NCBI RefSeq assembly: GCF_004193775.1
Contig: NC_041006.1
Span: 28,695,013-28,759,012, forward strand
Reading direction: 5' to 3'
Source of the DNA: Glycine soja
Lineage: Eukaryota; Streptophyta; Magnoliopsida; Fabales; Fabaceae
DNA: 64,000 nt
Under the pieces are notes generated by a model, which saw only the letters and a list, made by a program, of their open reading frames with translations, searched no databases and had not been told where the DNA came from. The stretch's first letter is position 1. The number at the start of each line of letters is the position of its first letter. The translations under genes and the position numbers were made by a program. Positions 24,998 to 37,800 of this stretch are shown in pieces.

Positions 24998-25552
24998 ATG
25001 GCGAATAGAGGTTTTCCTTTCCAAATGCCGATGCTCACAAAGAACAACTATGATAATTGGAGTATCAAGATGAAGGCGCTACTAGGAGCTCAAGATGTGT
25101 GGGATATCGTAGAGAATGGCTTCGAGGAGCAAGATGAAGCCTCGCTAAGCCAAGGTGTAAAGGAGACGTTGAAGGAGTCAAGAAAGAGAGACAAGAAAGC
25201 TCTCTTTCTCATTTATCAATCGGTGGATGAAGATACTTTTGAGAAGATATCCAACGCAACGACGGCCAAAGAAGCATGGGATAAGCTTCAAACTTGCAAC
25301 AAAGGAGTTGAGCAGGTAAAAAAGATTCGTCTTCAAACTCTTAGAGGTGACTTTGAGCGTTTGTTTATGGAGGAGTCCGAGTCAATTTCTGATTATTTTT
25401 CTCGAGTATTGGCCGTAGTCAATCAACTTAAAAGAAATGGTGAAGATGTTGATGAGGTGAAGGTCATGGAAAAAATACTTCGAACTTTAAATCCAAGTTT
25501 TGACTTCGTTGTTACCAACATTGAAGAAAACAAGGATTTAAAGAGACCATGA
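24998..25552 (+). pseudogene. Copia gag, N-terminal part (frameshifted)
   Basis: Begins MANRGFPFQMPMLTKNNYDNW, the usual copia gag opening with a 'NY..W' motif, and continues through a UBN2/retrotrans_gag-type helical region (AWDKLQ, LRGDFERLFM, ISDYFSRV). Gag forms the virus-like particle core. The frame ends prematurely at 25552 because of a small insertion near 25545; the rest of gag continues in another frame from 25549. The ATG chosen lies just after the primer-binding site, as expected. Confidence 0.9.
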
Positions 25553-26904
25553 CTATTGAGCAACTCATGGGTTCCTTACAAGCATACGAAGAAAAACAAA
25601 AGAGAAAAATTAAACAAAAGGAGGCTACGGAGCAACTACTACAATTCAACGTAAAGGAAGCAAACTATGCAAATTACAAGAGCCAAAGAGGACGAGGTCG
25701 TGGCCAAGATCGTGGACGTGGACGAGGACATGGAGGAGAAGGAAGAGGTGGTTACAACAACCACTCCAACAAATTCAACAATGGAGAAAGAAGTTGGAAT
25801 CCACAAGTAACAAGAGGTCGTGGAAGAGGAAATTCATGGTCGAGATATGACAAATCACAAATCAAGTGCTTCAATTGCAACAAGATTGGTCACTACGCAT
25901 CCGAGTGTAGATTCTCGAAGAAGGTTGAAGAGAAAGCTAACTTTGTAGAAAAAAAAGGCGGAGAAGAAGAAACTTTGCTACTCGCGTGCCAAAACAAATT
26001 TGAAGAGAAAAGAAACAAGTGGTACCTCGACACCGGCGCAAGCAACCACATGTGCGGCGATCAAAGCATGTTCGTGGAGATCAATGAAGCGGCAACTGGC
26101 GATGTCTCATTTGGAGACGACTCAAAGATACCAGTCAAAGGCAAAGGTAAAATTCTCATACGTTTGAAGAATGAGAGTCATCAATTCATATCCAATGTCT
26201 ACTATGTGCCTAACATGAAGAATAATATTTTGAGCTTGGGACAATTATTAGAGAAAGGCTATGACATCCATTTGAAAGAACATAGTCTTTTCTTAAGAGA
26301 TTGTAGACATAACTTGATTGCTAAGGTGCCTATGTCAAAGAATAGAATGTTCCTCTTGAACATTCAAAATGATGTGGCAAAGTGTCTCAAGGCTTGCTAT
26401 ACTGACTCTTCATGGCTATGGCATCTACGATTCGGGCACCTCAACTTCGACGGTCTAGAACGTTTAGCGAAGAAGGAGATGGTGAGAGGCTTGCCTAGCA
26501 TCAACCACCCAGACCAACTTTGCGAAGGATGTCTAATTGGGAAGCAATTTCGTAAAAGTTTTCCAAAGGAATCAACAACAAGAGCAACAAAGCCCCTAGA
26601 GCTCATACACACCGATGTCTGTGGACCAATCAAACCCAATTCATTTGGTAAGAATAAGTACTTTCTCCTCTTTATTGATGATTATTCCAGAAAAACCTGG
26701 GTTTATTTCTTGAAGGAGAAATCAGAAGTGTTTGAAAACTTTAAGAAGTTCAAAGCCCTCGTGGAGAAAGAAAGTGATCTTTCCATCAAGGCCATGAGAT
26801 CTGATCGAGGAGGAGAGTTCACTTCAAATAAGTTCAACAAATATTGTGAAGACCATGGAATCCGTCGCCCACTGACAGTGCCAAGATCGCCACAACAAAA
26901 TTGA
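25549..26904 (+). pseudogene. Copia gag C-terminus, protease and integrase (nonsense-truncated)
   Basis: Domains in order: an RG-rich basic stretch (25690-25840); a zinc knuckle CFNCNKIGHYASEC (CX2CX4HX4C, about 25867-25908); an aspartic protease with WYLDTGASNHM (about 26021); the integrase zinc-binding HHCC region (HLRFGHLN...CEGC, about 26420-26540); and the integrase catalytic core starting at HTDVCGP with the DDYSR block. An in-frame TGA at 26902-26904 interrupts the integrase shortly after its SPQQN segment. Gag-PR-INT-RT-RH order is diagnostic of Ty1/copia. Confidence 0.93.
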
Positions 26905-28107
26905 GTAACAGAGAGAAAGAACCGGACCATACTTAACATGGTGCGAAGCATGCTCAAAAGCAAGAAGATGCCGAAGGAGTTTTGGGTTGAAGCAGTGGCA
27001 TGTGCAGTTTACCTAACAAACCATTCCCCAACAAGAAGCGTGCATGAGAAGACACCACAAGAAGCATGGAGTGGAAGGAAGCCCGGGATCTCTCACCTCA
27101 AAGTGTTTGGAAGCATTGCCTATACCCATGTTCTAGACGAAAAGAGGACAAAGCTCGATGATAAAAGTGAGAAGTACGTGTTTGTGGGTTACGACTCAAG
27201 ATCCAAGGGGTACAAGCTCTATAATCCAAATAGTAGAAAGATAGTCATAAGTCGCGATGTGGAGTTCGACGAAGAAGATTGTTGGGATTGGAGTGTTCAA
27301 GAAGATAAGTATGATTTTCTTCCTTATTTTGAAGAAGATGATGAAATTGAACAACCAATCATAGAGGAACATATTACACCACCTGCCTCACCGACACCAA
27401 GGCTGGATGAAACAAGTTCAAGTGAGAGGACACCGCGACTAAGGAGCATTGAAGAGATTTATGAGGTAACCAAAAACCTAAATGACATTAACCTCTTTTG
27501 TCTTTTTGGTGATTGTGAGCCTCTAAGCTATCAAGAAGCAGCGAAAAACATAAAGTGGAAAGACGCCATGGACGAAGAAATTAAGTCAATCACGAAGAAT
27601 GATACGTGGGAACTTACTACACTTCCACGAGGACACAAAGCAATCGGAGTAAGATGGGTGTACAAGGCAAAGAAGAATGCTAAAGGAGATGTGGAGAGAT
27701 ACAAAGCAAGATTGGTGGCTAAAGGCTATAGTCAAAGACAAGGAATTGACTATGATGAGGTATTTGCTCCTGTTGCTCGTCTTGAAACTATTAGACTGAT
27801 CATTTCTTTGGCAGCCCAAAATAAATGGAAGATCTATCAAATGGATGTGAAGTCAGCCTTCTTGAATGGTTTTCTCGAAGAAGAAGTCTATATTGAGCAA
27901 CCACTGGGCTATGAAGTAAAAGGGCAAGAAGAAAAAGTCTTGAAGTTGAAGAAGGCGTTGTACGGTCTCAAGCAAGCACCGAGAGCTTGGAATGTTCGAA
28001 TCGACAAGTACTTTCAAGACAAGAACTTCATCAAGTGTCCATATGAGCATGCACTCTATATCAAAGCGCAAAGTGGAGATATTTTGATTGTGTTTGTATG
28101 TAGATGA
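26905..28107 (+). pseudogene. Copia integrase C-terminus and reverse transcriptase, first part
   Basis: Continues in the same frame after the stop at 26902. The integrase end includes the LKVFGSIAY and [16 protein letters not shown] blocks. A linker follows, then the reverse transcriptase from about 27540 ([41 protein letters not shown]). The frame is broken by a 2-nt loss just before the catalytic YVDD motif near 28100, so the polyprotein cannot be made as one chain. Confidence 0.92.
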
Positions 28108-29044
28108 CTTGATCTTTACAGGGAACAATCCAAGCATGTTCGAAGAGTTCAAGAAAGATATGTCAAATGAATTTGAGATGACGGATATGGGGCTCATGGC
28201 ATATTATCTCGACATCGAAGTAAAACAAGAAGACAAAGGAATTTTCATCACCCAAGAAGGCTATGCCAATGAAGTCCTTAAGAAGTTCAAGATGGATGAC
28301 GCCAATCCAGTTGGCACCCCGATGGAATGTGGCAGCAAGTTGAGCAAGCATGAAAAAGGAGAGAATGTGGATCCAACTCTTTACAAAAGTTTGGTTGGAA
28401 GTTTACGTTACTTGACATGTACAAGGCCGGATATTCTCTATGTTGTAGGAGTAGTAAGTCGCTACATGGAAGCTCCAACCACAACTCACTTCAAGGCGGC
28501 AAAGAGAATCCTTCGATACATCAAAGGTACAACAAACTTTGGCTTGCACTATTACTCTTCTAACAATTATAACATTGTTGGCTATAGTGATAGCGATTGG
28601 AGTGGAGACTTAGATGATAGAAAGAGCACTACTGGTTTTGTGTTCTTTATGGGAGATACTGCTTTCACTTGGATGTCAAAGAAGCAACCAATAGTCACAC
28701 TATCAACTTGTGAAGCCGAGTATGTCGCTGCCACATCATGCGTTTGTCATGCAATTTGGCTAAGGAACTTGTTGAAAGAGTTAAAAATGCCACAAGAAGA
28801 ACCTATGGAAATATGTGTTGACAATAAATTAGCACTCGCTTTGGCAAAGAATCCAGTCTTTCATGAAAGAAGTAAGCACATCGACACCCATTACCACTTC
28901 ATAAGAGAATGCATTGAGAAGAAGGAGGTAAAGTTGAAGTATGTGATGTCTCAAGATCAAGTTGCCGACATTTTCACAAAGCCACTCAAGTTGGAAACTT
29001 TCGTGAAGCTAAGGAGTATGCTTGGAGTCACAAATCAAGTTTAA
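28088..29044 (+). pseudogene. Copia reverse transcriptase YVDD end and RNase H
   Basis: Starts in the shifted frame at the YVDD catalytic motif and continues through MAYYLDIEVKQ and TRPDILYVVG. RNase H follows, with its acidic residues recognisable in YSDSDWSGDLDDRKST and CEAEYVAA. It ends at 29044. A purine-rich tract (aagggggga, 29043-29051) immediately precedes the 3' LTR and serves as the polypurine primer for plus-strand synthesis. Confidence 0.93.
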
Positions 29045-29051
29045 GGGGGGA

Positions 29052-29426
29052 TGTTGAAATATAAACTTGATTTGGGCCTAAATTAATTATTTGGTTCCTT
29101 GGACTTAGTTATTTTGGGCTTAAGTAATTATGGGTCATGTTTCTAGAGAATTCTTGTAGTGTTTGGAGTGTCTAGATATTTCTTATGGTTGTAATATTGT
29201 TTAGAATACTCTTTGGATCTCTAGAGTTGAGAACTCTCTAGAATTAGTGTGTCTAGAGTTCTCCTTAGAGTAGTATAAATAGAGATGTAATCCTACACAT
29301 TTGTATCAAGAAAAAAATACAAAGTTCTCTCCTCCATAAAGAATTCTCCTTCCTATCAAGTTTCTATTCAAAGTCTCCAGTATTCCTAAACACTTTTCCT
29401 AAACATAAAAAGCCTTATTTCCAACA
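29052..29426 (+). repeat. Copia element 3' LTR
   Basis: 375 bp, TG...CA, retaining TAGTATAAATAG (the probable LTR TATA box, about 29271-29282). The flanks suggest a 4-5-bp target duplication: CTTA before the 5' LTR and CTTA after the 3' LTR, or ACTTA if the terminal A is shared. The right half of this LTR is included in the tandem duplication described next. Confidence 0.93.
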
Positions 29427-30016
29427 CTTACGTGGTATAATTGGAATTTTGAGCCTCTCATTTGTCTCAGAAATTCTGGTCTTTAGAGTTATTAGCTGTG
29501 CTTTGTCTTGGTTGAAGGGGAATCTTAGGTGATTCTGTGGGTTTTATTGGATGTTTATTTTTTGGTTTGGGCATGTTTAATGTATCTGGTATATACAAGG
29601 CCAGTAGGGGAACTTTGGCTAATTGAGAACTCTCTAGAATTAGTGTGTCTAGAGTTCTCCTTAGAGTAGTATAAATAGAGATGTAATCCTACACATTTGT
29701 ATCAAGAAAAAATACAAAGTTCTCTCCTCCATAAAGAATTCTCCTTCCTATCAAGTTTCTATTCAAAGTCTCCAATATTCCTAAACACTTTTTCTAAACA
29801 TAAAAAGCCTTATTTCCAACACTTACGTGGTATAATTGGAATTTTGAGCCTCTCATTTGTCTCAGAAATTCTGGTCTTTAGAGTTATTAGCTGTGCTTTG
29901 TCTTGGTTGAAGGGGAATCTTAGGTGATTCTGTGGGTTTTATTGGATGTTTATTTTTTGGTTTGGGCATGTTTAATGTATCTGGTATATACAAGGCCAGT
30001 AGAGGAACTTTGGCTA
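29227..30016. repeat. 395-bp tandem duplication of 3' LTR right half plus flank
   Basis: 29227-29621 and 29622-30016 are near-identical, with period 395 (the post-LTR flank 'cttacgtggtata' at 29427 recurs at 29822). Each copy holds about 200 bp of LTR, including TATA, and about 195 bp of LINE-remnant flank. The junction shows a short shared TTG. The event is younger than the copia insertion because it copies the insertion boundary. Confidence 0.93.
29427..29550 (+). pseudogene. LINE ORF2 3' remnant, right part
   Basis: Continuation of the LINE tail interrupted at 24599: LSLSFVSEILVFRVISC, ending with a TAG near 29527. A second copy lies at 29822-29945 because of the tandem duplication. Confidence 0.45.
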
Positions 30017-30186
30017 ATTGCTTTGTTGGGGAACTTGATACTCAAGTTAGTAGTGAATGATCAAAATTAATGTATATTTAGAAGATATATTTATTTGTAG
30101 TTAGTGTTATGAAAACTAATGTGGTCATTGAGGTACTAGATCTATGGATAGAGGTTAAATCGATGAGTTATTTATTGGTCTGGTTG

Positions 30187-30237
<51 letters not shown>

Positions 30238-31030
30238 CTTACAAAATATGATCAATCCATAATCTATATTTCAAAATTACATAATCATTTATTATTTTAA
30301 ATTATTGTGTTGGGTATTATCATTAAATTACTAAGAAAATTCTTGTTATTTCTAAGGCTAAGTACAAAATTTGTCAAGTAGTCATGAACAAATATGGTGA
30401 AGACGTATAAAAACACATAAATATTAAATCATATTAAGATCAAGATAATAATTGTTAGTTATTATATATTTTTATTAAGATAAAAATAAATATTGTTGGA
30501 ACATATTATATGTTAGTATTCGATAATTAGTTACTAATAGTTTATCATGTGTTTAGGAATCGAAAAAAAAGGAATTACAAAAAAATTAAAAAATGATCAA
30601 CCGATTCAAACCGGGTCAATCCGGTCAGGGTCATTGGTTTGACCAAACTTGACCAGGTCAAACCGGGTTGATCCAAGCCGACTATATTTTCGCTCTAATA
30701 ACTTAACCAAACCAATTAGGTGATCGGTCCGATCGACAACGCCAAACTGGTTTTCACCACTATGCATGCATTATACCCTTTTATTTATAATAATAGAGTT
30801 TCCCGACTAATGGAATAAGAGGTTACCTAGTAGTGAGTTAGTGGGATAGGTGATTATTATCCATTAATAACTCAGATGATTGAGTTATATCTTGGCTAAT
30901 ATAGAACTCCCTAAGCTACGAGTATAGTTTATGTAAAATGGCTCAATGAGAAAATCGATCAAGTTCCTTATGACTGAGATGTTACACCACTCCACAAGCC
31001 ATGGGGCCTACGTAGACTGAGATGTAGGAA
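30017..31030. other. Intergenic stretch with (TA)n, no gene seen
   Basis: Contains a (TA)n tract (30191-30236). A G/C-richer block at 30600-30750 has several short direct and inverted copies of 'aaccggg'/'ttgaccagg', resembling the end of an unclassified repeat. No coding sequence recognised. Confidence 0.5.
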
Positions 31031-31041
31031 ATTAAACATGA

Positions 31042-31500
31042 GACGTTAACTTGGTTTTAAAACCGATGTTGAAAGTACCGATGTTGAATGAATTATTGTT
31101 AACATCGGTTATCCAAAACCGATGTTAACATAAAAACGATAACATCGGTTTTCTAGTAAAACCGATGTTAATGTTATATATTCACATCGATTTTGTAGTA
31201 AAACCGATGTTACTGAAATATCTTAACATCGGTTTTTTAGCAAAACCAATGTTAATATATTACATTAACATCGGTTTTACTAGAAAACTGATGTCAACGT
31301 TCATATGCATACACTTATTTTGCTGTAGTTCTTTGTATATAATATCAGTTATTTATAAATAACCGATGTTAACATTCGTATATTAACATTGGTTATTTAC
31401 ATAACCGATGTTAAGGTTCATGTTGATATCGGTTTTTGTAAATAACTGATTTTGTTTACTATATTAACATCGATTTTTGTTAATAATCGATGTTGTTTTG
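31042..31500 (-). mobile_element. Subterminal hairpin array of the large CACTA element
   Basis: About eight consecutive inverted pairs of the motif 'taacatcggtttt' / 'aaaaccgatgtta', each separated by 2-12 bp and spaced about 45-60 bp. In En/Spm-type elements such subterminal motifs are bound by the TNPA-like protein. It lies just beyond the stop codon of the Transposase_24/Ulp1 gene, as the 3' subterminal region of a minus-strand element should. A clean CACTA terminus was not seen to its left, so this end may be truncated. Confidence 0.8.
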
Positions 31501-31751
31501 AAGCTTTTTTTATATAAACTTTCTGTTTTTACAATAAACCCAAAATTGTACCTGTAAAATGCAATTTCAGACCCAATTCACAACAAATAAACATTTTATT
31601 CTGCTTTGAAGTAATTTTAATCATAATAAACATTGAATAATTGATTTATCATAAACAACGATCAACAAATGAATTCAATGTTCAAATTACATAGGAAATG
31701 TCAAAAATGTTAAACCAAAGTAAACTAAGCTAAACTTAATGTCCCTAAATC

Positions 31752-34700
31752 CTAGGTCTGATCTCTAACTCGGAGATAATATTGTGCCCACTGGATCCGC
31801 AACGCCTTTAATCTCTCTGGCTCCAATGGTTTAGGATCATTAAAATACTGCATGATGAAATAAATGATAATAAGTTAATAATGTAATACAAATTATAAAA
31901 AAACCAAATTTGTTTGAAATAAACGTACCGCTTCCCAGTTATTCCTAAAAGTTCCTAAAATGATGGTGGACATCCAGTGCATCACATAGTAGCCGCACTC
32001 AGTACTTCCTTTTTGTCTATTACACTAAATACATAATGGAATTTGGCTATTAATTAAACAATTAGTGTACAGACACATAAGAAATATATATAAGTGGAAG
32101 TTTTATGTAAATGACGTACCTTGACGACAATCCACCTAGCAGGAGCCTTTGATTTAGGCTGTGGAGCATCATCAAGACCTTTTAAAGCACTGTTCCAGAT
32201 GAGTAACAATTAAAAACTGGTGTAGTTGAGGTATTTAAATGCAAATGTATTGAAAAGAACACTAACCTGTTAATAATCCCCTTAAGGTAGTTGTCTGGCC
32301 TGTTATGCAATGAACAAAACCAGACAACTAGGTGTTCCTTGGGCAGGATGACCACCATCTGCCAGTGTCCGCTGCAGTGGAGACGAATATGGGTTAGTAT
32401 ATTAGTAAACATTAATTAAATTCAGTTATTTTGTGTGACTTACCCATTTAGGTAGGCTCCAAGATAGACATCGCATTTTGAGCTCTGCATCCAAGTCTTT
32501 ATGTAACTTTCAGACTCAAACTGCGATTGCCCAGACCTCTGAATGGACTGTGGCTCGAGGAATCCATAGATATCAGAATTCCCCGCTCGCATACTTGTTT
32601 CAGTGAGATGCCTGTTTATGTTAAGTCAAAGTTAAATATTTATGAATTGAAAGCAATAACTTAGGTAATTAAAATTAATATAAAATGACTTACAGAATCC
32701 ACAACTGTAACAGTGATATGCTAAGACATTGACCACCGTGTGCGATTTCGGAGAGATCTTCGTACTTTATGTAGAGCGGGAAATCTAGATTAAAGACCCC
32801 GAATACGGTGGCATCCCATGTAACCTGATAAGGCCTCAAGAAAAGCTCTGGAATGGTCAATGTCATCAGATAAAGCGGATCATCGACCTCCGGATCGGGC
32901 TTTGAAGGTGGTTTTGCCGGAGACACAGCTACTAGTTCATGAAACAAAGTTAAATGGCTTAATTTGAGGCACACTGAATGAATTAATTTAAAAAGAAGAA
33001 ACATATAGTAAGAGTAAAGTACCTGCTGTGATAAAGACTTGACCAGATGTGTCGGCCAAGCAAGGAAGGTGTGAAGTGCCTGCCCCACTAAGGAAACCTC
33101 ATCAGTGGATACAGGAACTGGAGCATCTGCATCTGTACCCTCCTCCACACCCACCTTTACTTGGCTAGGCAACAAATGAGTGTTATGAACAACAGTGGAT
33201 CCCTCATAAACTCTCCCTAGGGCAACCAGGCGGGCATGATCTGCTTCAATGTACAAGCCGCACCTATCTGAGTCACCCGTCTCAAGATCGTTTCCTGAGG
33301 GATCAACATAACTCCCCTTTGTGCTTACTCGAGGACCGGAGGGACCAACCAGAGGCTCGGGAGGCAGTGCAAGTCCCTGAGATTGCATCTGGGACTGAAT
33401 CTAGGACTGCATTTGGCTGAAGGATGCCATGAGCTGCCGCGTCACTTTTTCTGTGATGGACTCCTCTAGTTGGTCCCTGATTTGCTGGGTCAGCTACTGC
33501 AATTCTTCAGGAGGCAGGGAGGAAGAGCTGCGGGACGTCCGTGGAGCCGATCCAAAGTATTGCTTGATGGTGACACCGGCTCCAGTAGCACGGACACGTC
33601 CAGGGTGCTCTGGACATCTAATAGCAGCGGTGAGAACATCCTGACGTCCATGGGGGACGAAGGATCCCTGTGTCACCTGCTCCTCAAAGGAATCCTGCAC
33701 AGAAAACATACAGTTGTACATGACATTCACAAAATATTGAAATATAATTCTAATGGTTAGTTGAAAATGACTTACGATCTTCACAGCGATTTCCTTTGTG
33801 GCCTCAGTCGTCATCTCCCCTGTTTTCTTCGTGCGGGTCATCTTCCACTTCACGTGGCGTTTGACCGGGGATGGAGGGTCAATGACGCCATCAACGCTTC
33901 CTAACTGTGCAGCTTCCTCCAGCTTCTTCTTCGTCTTCTCAGCCATGAGCTTCTGCTCCAAATATTCATAACCCCCACGAGACAAAACGTGGGGAGCAGT
34001 GTTCTGTTTCTGGATGGCCTGTGCCTTTTTGCGCACATACTGCAAAAATAAAACAATAATCTTTCAAATTGCTAGAATGAAGTATAACAAGTTAATGTTT
34101 TTTGAAAAACAACTTAAATGGCAAGGAATATACCTCCCAAGAAGGGTCTCTGCGAGTCTGGAAAAATTGGCCCCATTTTTCCTTGCTGATGTCGCATTTC
34201 TCACAGACAGTGTCCTCCACACTGTCCTGATCGGCTGCAAGGGCCCATTTCCTCGTGAGGTCTGATTTAAACTGCCTCCATCTCTCGCCCACGGTCTGAA
34301 GTAACTTCCTTTTCGTCCTACTATCAGAAGCCTCTGGGATTTCAAATTCCGCCTGACAACATCAAATAAGGTTTATTTGTTACAATAATGTATTTTTTGG
34401 CTATTAATTAAACAACATCAAATAAGAAAAGAAAAATACCTGAATATCCTCCCAAATCAAGTCCTTCTGAGCAGTAGGGAACTTCTTCCAGTTCTCGTAG
34501 GTGACGTCCACCTTATCACGTGCCACAATCCCCAAATATGTTCTTAAATTCTTCCTGTGGGGACCGTCGGCCTTGCCGGTAGCAGGATCAACATGGACCA
34601 CTGGTCTCTCAGCACCAGGTGGTCTAGTAGACAACGATCGTAGATGTGAGGCTTTGCGTGTCTGCTTCACGGTAGACGACGAAGCCGATGCGTCGGAAGG

Positions 34701-34802
34701 AGCAACAGGAGGAGGAGGAGGAGGTGGAGGAGGAAGAGGAGGAAGAGGAGGAGGAGGAGGAGAAGGATGAGGAGGAGGAGGCGAGGCAGGTGGAGAAGCC
34801 AT
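31752..34802 (-). pseudogene. CACTA-encoded Transposase_24 / Ulp1-like protease gene (multi-exon, broken)
   Basis: Minus-strand gene starting at 34802 with a proline-rich segment (MASPPASPPPP). Exon 1 (34802-34440) and exon 2 (34352-34134) encode a Transposase_24 (Ptta/En-Spm) domain: GAERPVVHVDPATGK, TYENWKKFP, WRQFKSDLTRKW. Exon 3 (about 34042-33778) continues it (YVRKKAQAIQK). The middle part (33700-32690) is variable. The C-terminal exons encode a C48/Ulp1-like cysteine protease: GHWQMVVILP near 32360 (His), WFCSLHNRPD near 32310 (where Ulp1 enzymes normally have Asp), and GSTECGYYVMHWM near 32010 (Cys). It ends RIQWAQYYLRVRDQT with stop at 31752. Two in-frame TAG codons (33494-33496 and 33401-33403) break the middle. 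The N-terminal part is probably the subterminal-repeat-binding protein; the protease role is unknown. Confidence 0.8.
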
Positions 34803-37800
34803 GATCCTGTATACATCATGAAAATGTAAATTTCGATTACAGACAAATAAAATCATAGGTTAAATTTCCACTCATTTTCTTAGAATGAGATAAACATAAG
34901 CTTTTTTAAACCTAAAGACACTCTCCCTTAAATTAGAGTAACATTTTCTCATCCCTAAAATTTTACAAGGCAAAAAGGAGACAAAGAATATCCTAATCTC
35001 ATTTGAAATTGAAAACCAATCCCACTTAGCCATACTTAATCTACTTTAACACGTAATGAAGCACAATAACATGGTCCTTGCTATAATGAAATGACAAAGA
35101 AAGAACATATCAATTCTTTAAATAACAAGATGCATGATGTTAGGGGTCAAGTAGTCTAAAGGCCCAATTTTGCCTAAAATTTTCTGCAAGTGTGGTGGAT
35201 TGTTTTGTTTCTGGGGTTTCTAAGGTGGGAGTGAATTTGTTGGGCTGTTGAGGTTTTTGGATTTGGGTGGTGTTTGATTTTTTTAAGGTTGTTTTGTATT
35301 TTGTGGGGGGTGTGGACTATGGAGTGAATGCATTGGCATCATCATGGTGGAGGAGAATGTTGGGGTCGAGTATCAACAACCTTGAGATGATTATGCTTTT
35401 GGAACAGAAGGTCTGAACAAGGCATTGGAGGAAACAACATTCATACCGGATGAAGAGACTCTACAATTTCTAAAAGCACAAAGGATGAGGTTAGTATTTC
35501 TATTGACATGGAAATTGAAGAAGAAGTTATAAACCAAAACATGGTTAATGGACCAGTTGGGGTCATTAAATGTATTGTCTCAATGACAGTTCTTACATAG
35601 AATTGTACAAGTATTGGGTGCCAGGGTTTCTCTAATCTGATTATCAACTTAATTGTTAATCATAATGTGTTTGTTGTAAACTCATGCAAATGTGAGTAAA
35701 GCGGAATTCATTATCAAAAGGATGCAGTTTAACACTACACTCATCATGTTATTGCTTTGAATGGATAGTCAAAGGGGCTGTGGTGCATGTGGAATTTTGA
35801 TGTGTGGCAAATTAAAATTTGGAGGAAGACACTCAATATATGCATCTGGAAGGAGAGGTCAACATGAAGTTTGGTGTTTGACAGCAGTCTATGGAAGTCA
35901 TGTTCCTTCCATGAGATGTAATCTTTGGAATTAAAAACTACAAATAGGCCCTATAGTTTTAAAAATGTTTCCAATGTGGTCCCTAAATGTAGATTATTGT
36001 TATGTCCCTACAAGGAAACAATTAATTTTTTTTGAAACTATGATGACTTTTTATAATTTTTAAACTTGGGGTGCGGGGACCTATTTAAAAACCTTGAAAG
36101 AGTACAGGGAAGTGCAGATTAATGTACATGGAAGTGCGGGGACCTATTTTGATTTTAATTATGAGAATGCCACCTTGTTTATACTTTGTTTCCTGTTTCC
36201 AAATGTTGTATAGAAAATAGTAATCATTAAATTTTTTTATTGTTTTCTATTTTCACTATTTCCTTTACAATTTTTGAAAATAGGAAACAAAATGCAAGCA
36301 TGGTGGTATTTGTAATAACTGAAATAGATCTACCAAATAACTTAACCTTTGTGAGGGTGGGGGAAGTACAAGTTCTTATCTTGTAGTTGTGAGCTGGTGT
36401 CAATTGAGCTACAAGCACTTTGGCTCTTTATTGCATGTTTTATGTCTCAGCTTCAATAATATATGATTATTTTTTTAATAAATTCTGCGTGTAATCACTT
36501 GTAATGTGTCTTGGCTTTCCTGTTTAGATCAGCTGTCAAGACTCTACTTAATTTTTTCCAGTTATAGAGTTTTAATCAGTGTTGTGACTTGTAATTATAT
36601 CCACATAGAGCATGAAGAATAAACCTCAAGTTTAAGGTTGATGGAATTTAGCAGAAGCTTCAGGTTGTGAAGGTGACACCACATACTACTTTCATCTGAA
36701 TCTGAGTTTGGAATGTGCCAAAATCGCTGGCTATATGAGAGACTCTCACAATCGTGGAGGCTAAGTGGGGAATATCATTTTAGTGATAAGCAGAAGAAGC
36801 ATAAAAGGAGTACTGTGGGGCTTCTTGATAAGGTTTTCTCCTTAAGAAGAGTTTCCACTCCTCACGGAGAGCCTAATAAGGTGGCCAAGACAGTGGTAAA
36901 GAAGGAGAAGAAACACTCCTCTTGGCTGATAATTTGCAAACAAAAGTACAAGTTATGGAAACTTTCTCAACAACAAAAAATATATTGTTAGAAAAGCATC
37001 GATATTCCACATAAAAGCTGCAGGGGCACGCACATATAAGAAAGGAGGAACTGAATTTATTTTAGAAAAAGAAATACATGAAAGACCGGTACATGGGATT
37101 CGAAGTAAGGTTGTTGCTAGAAAAGCTCCGCACAAGGTATAAAAAAGCTACTCCATGGAGCTCCTTATTTTCATCTTTTAGTCTTAAAAATAAGCTACTT
37201 ATAATTTTAAGGACTTTTATATAAAGTGTGTTTGGCCCAGCTTTTACTTTTAAGGAGAAAAAAAAGGCAAAAATAAGCTGGGGCAAACACTACCGTAGTG
37301 TTGAATCCATATCATTTTTGTGCTAGTTGGAATCAGGTCCTTCCTTCTTACCATTTGAAATTTGAAAAATTATTTCAGAATTATTGAAAAAGAGCCAATT
37401 ACATAAATTTTATGAATGGCTAAAATTGGATCTTTGGGACTGTAAAATCAAGTTACTGGTTTCGTAGTATATTTCGTATTATTTTTTATGAAGATTAATC
37501 TTTATGTAGTTCCAATTTATTTCCCATTAACCTTCTGTCTTTTGAATGCATTTTTTGTTATTGGTTTGAGGTGCCTTTTTGCTAAAATTTGCCATTAAAT
37601 GGTCTAGGATCTTCCTAATTATGCTCAACATATCGTGCCAATTTTCTGTTTGCCACAAGAGTGGCTATGGTGTGAATCATGGTGTGGTAATGCTACAAAA
37701 TACAAGGCAAAAACCATTGATCTGTGCAACAATCCCATGACAAAAGAACCCAAACTGCAGGTAAATGTTTTTCTGTTTTATGTTGTGTTCATGGAAACTT

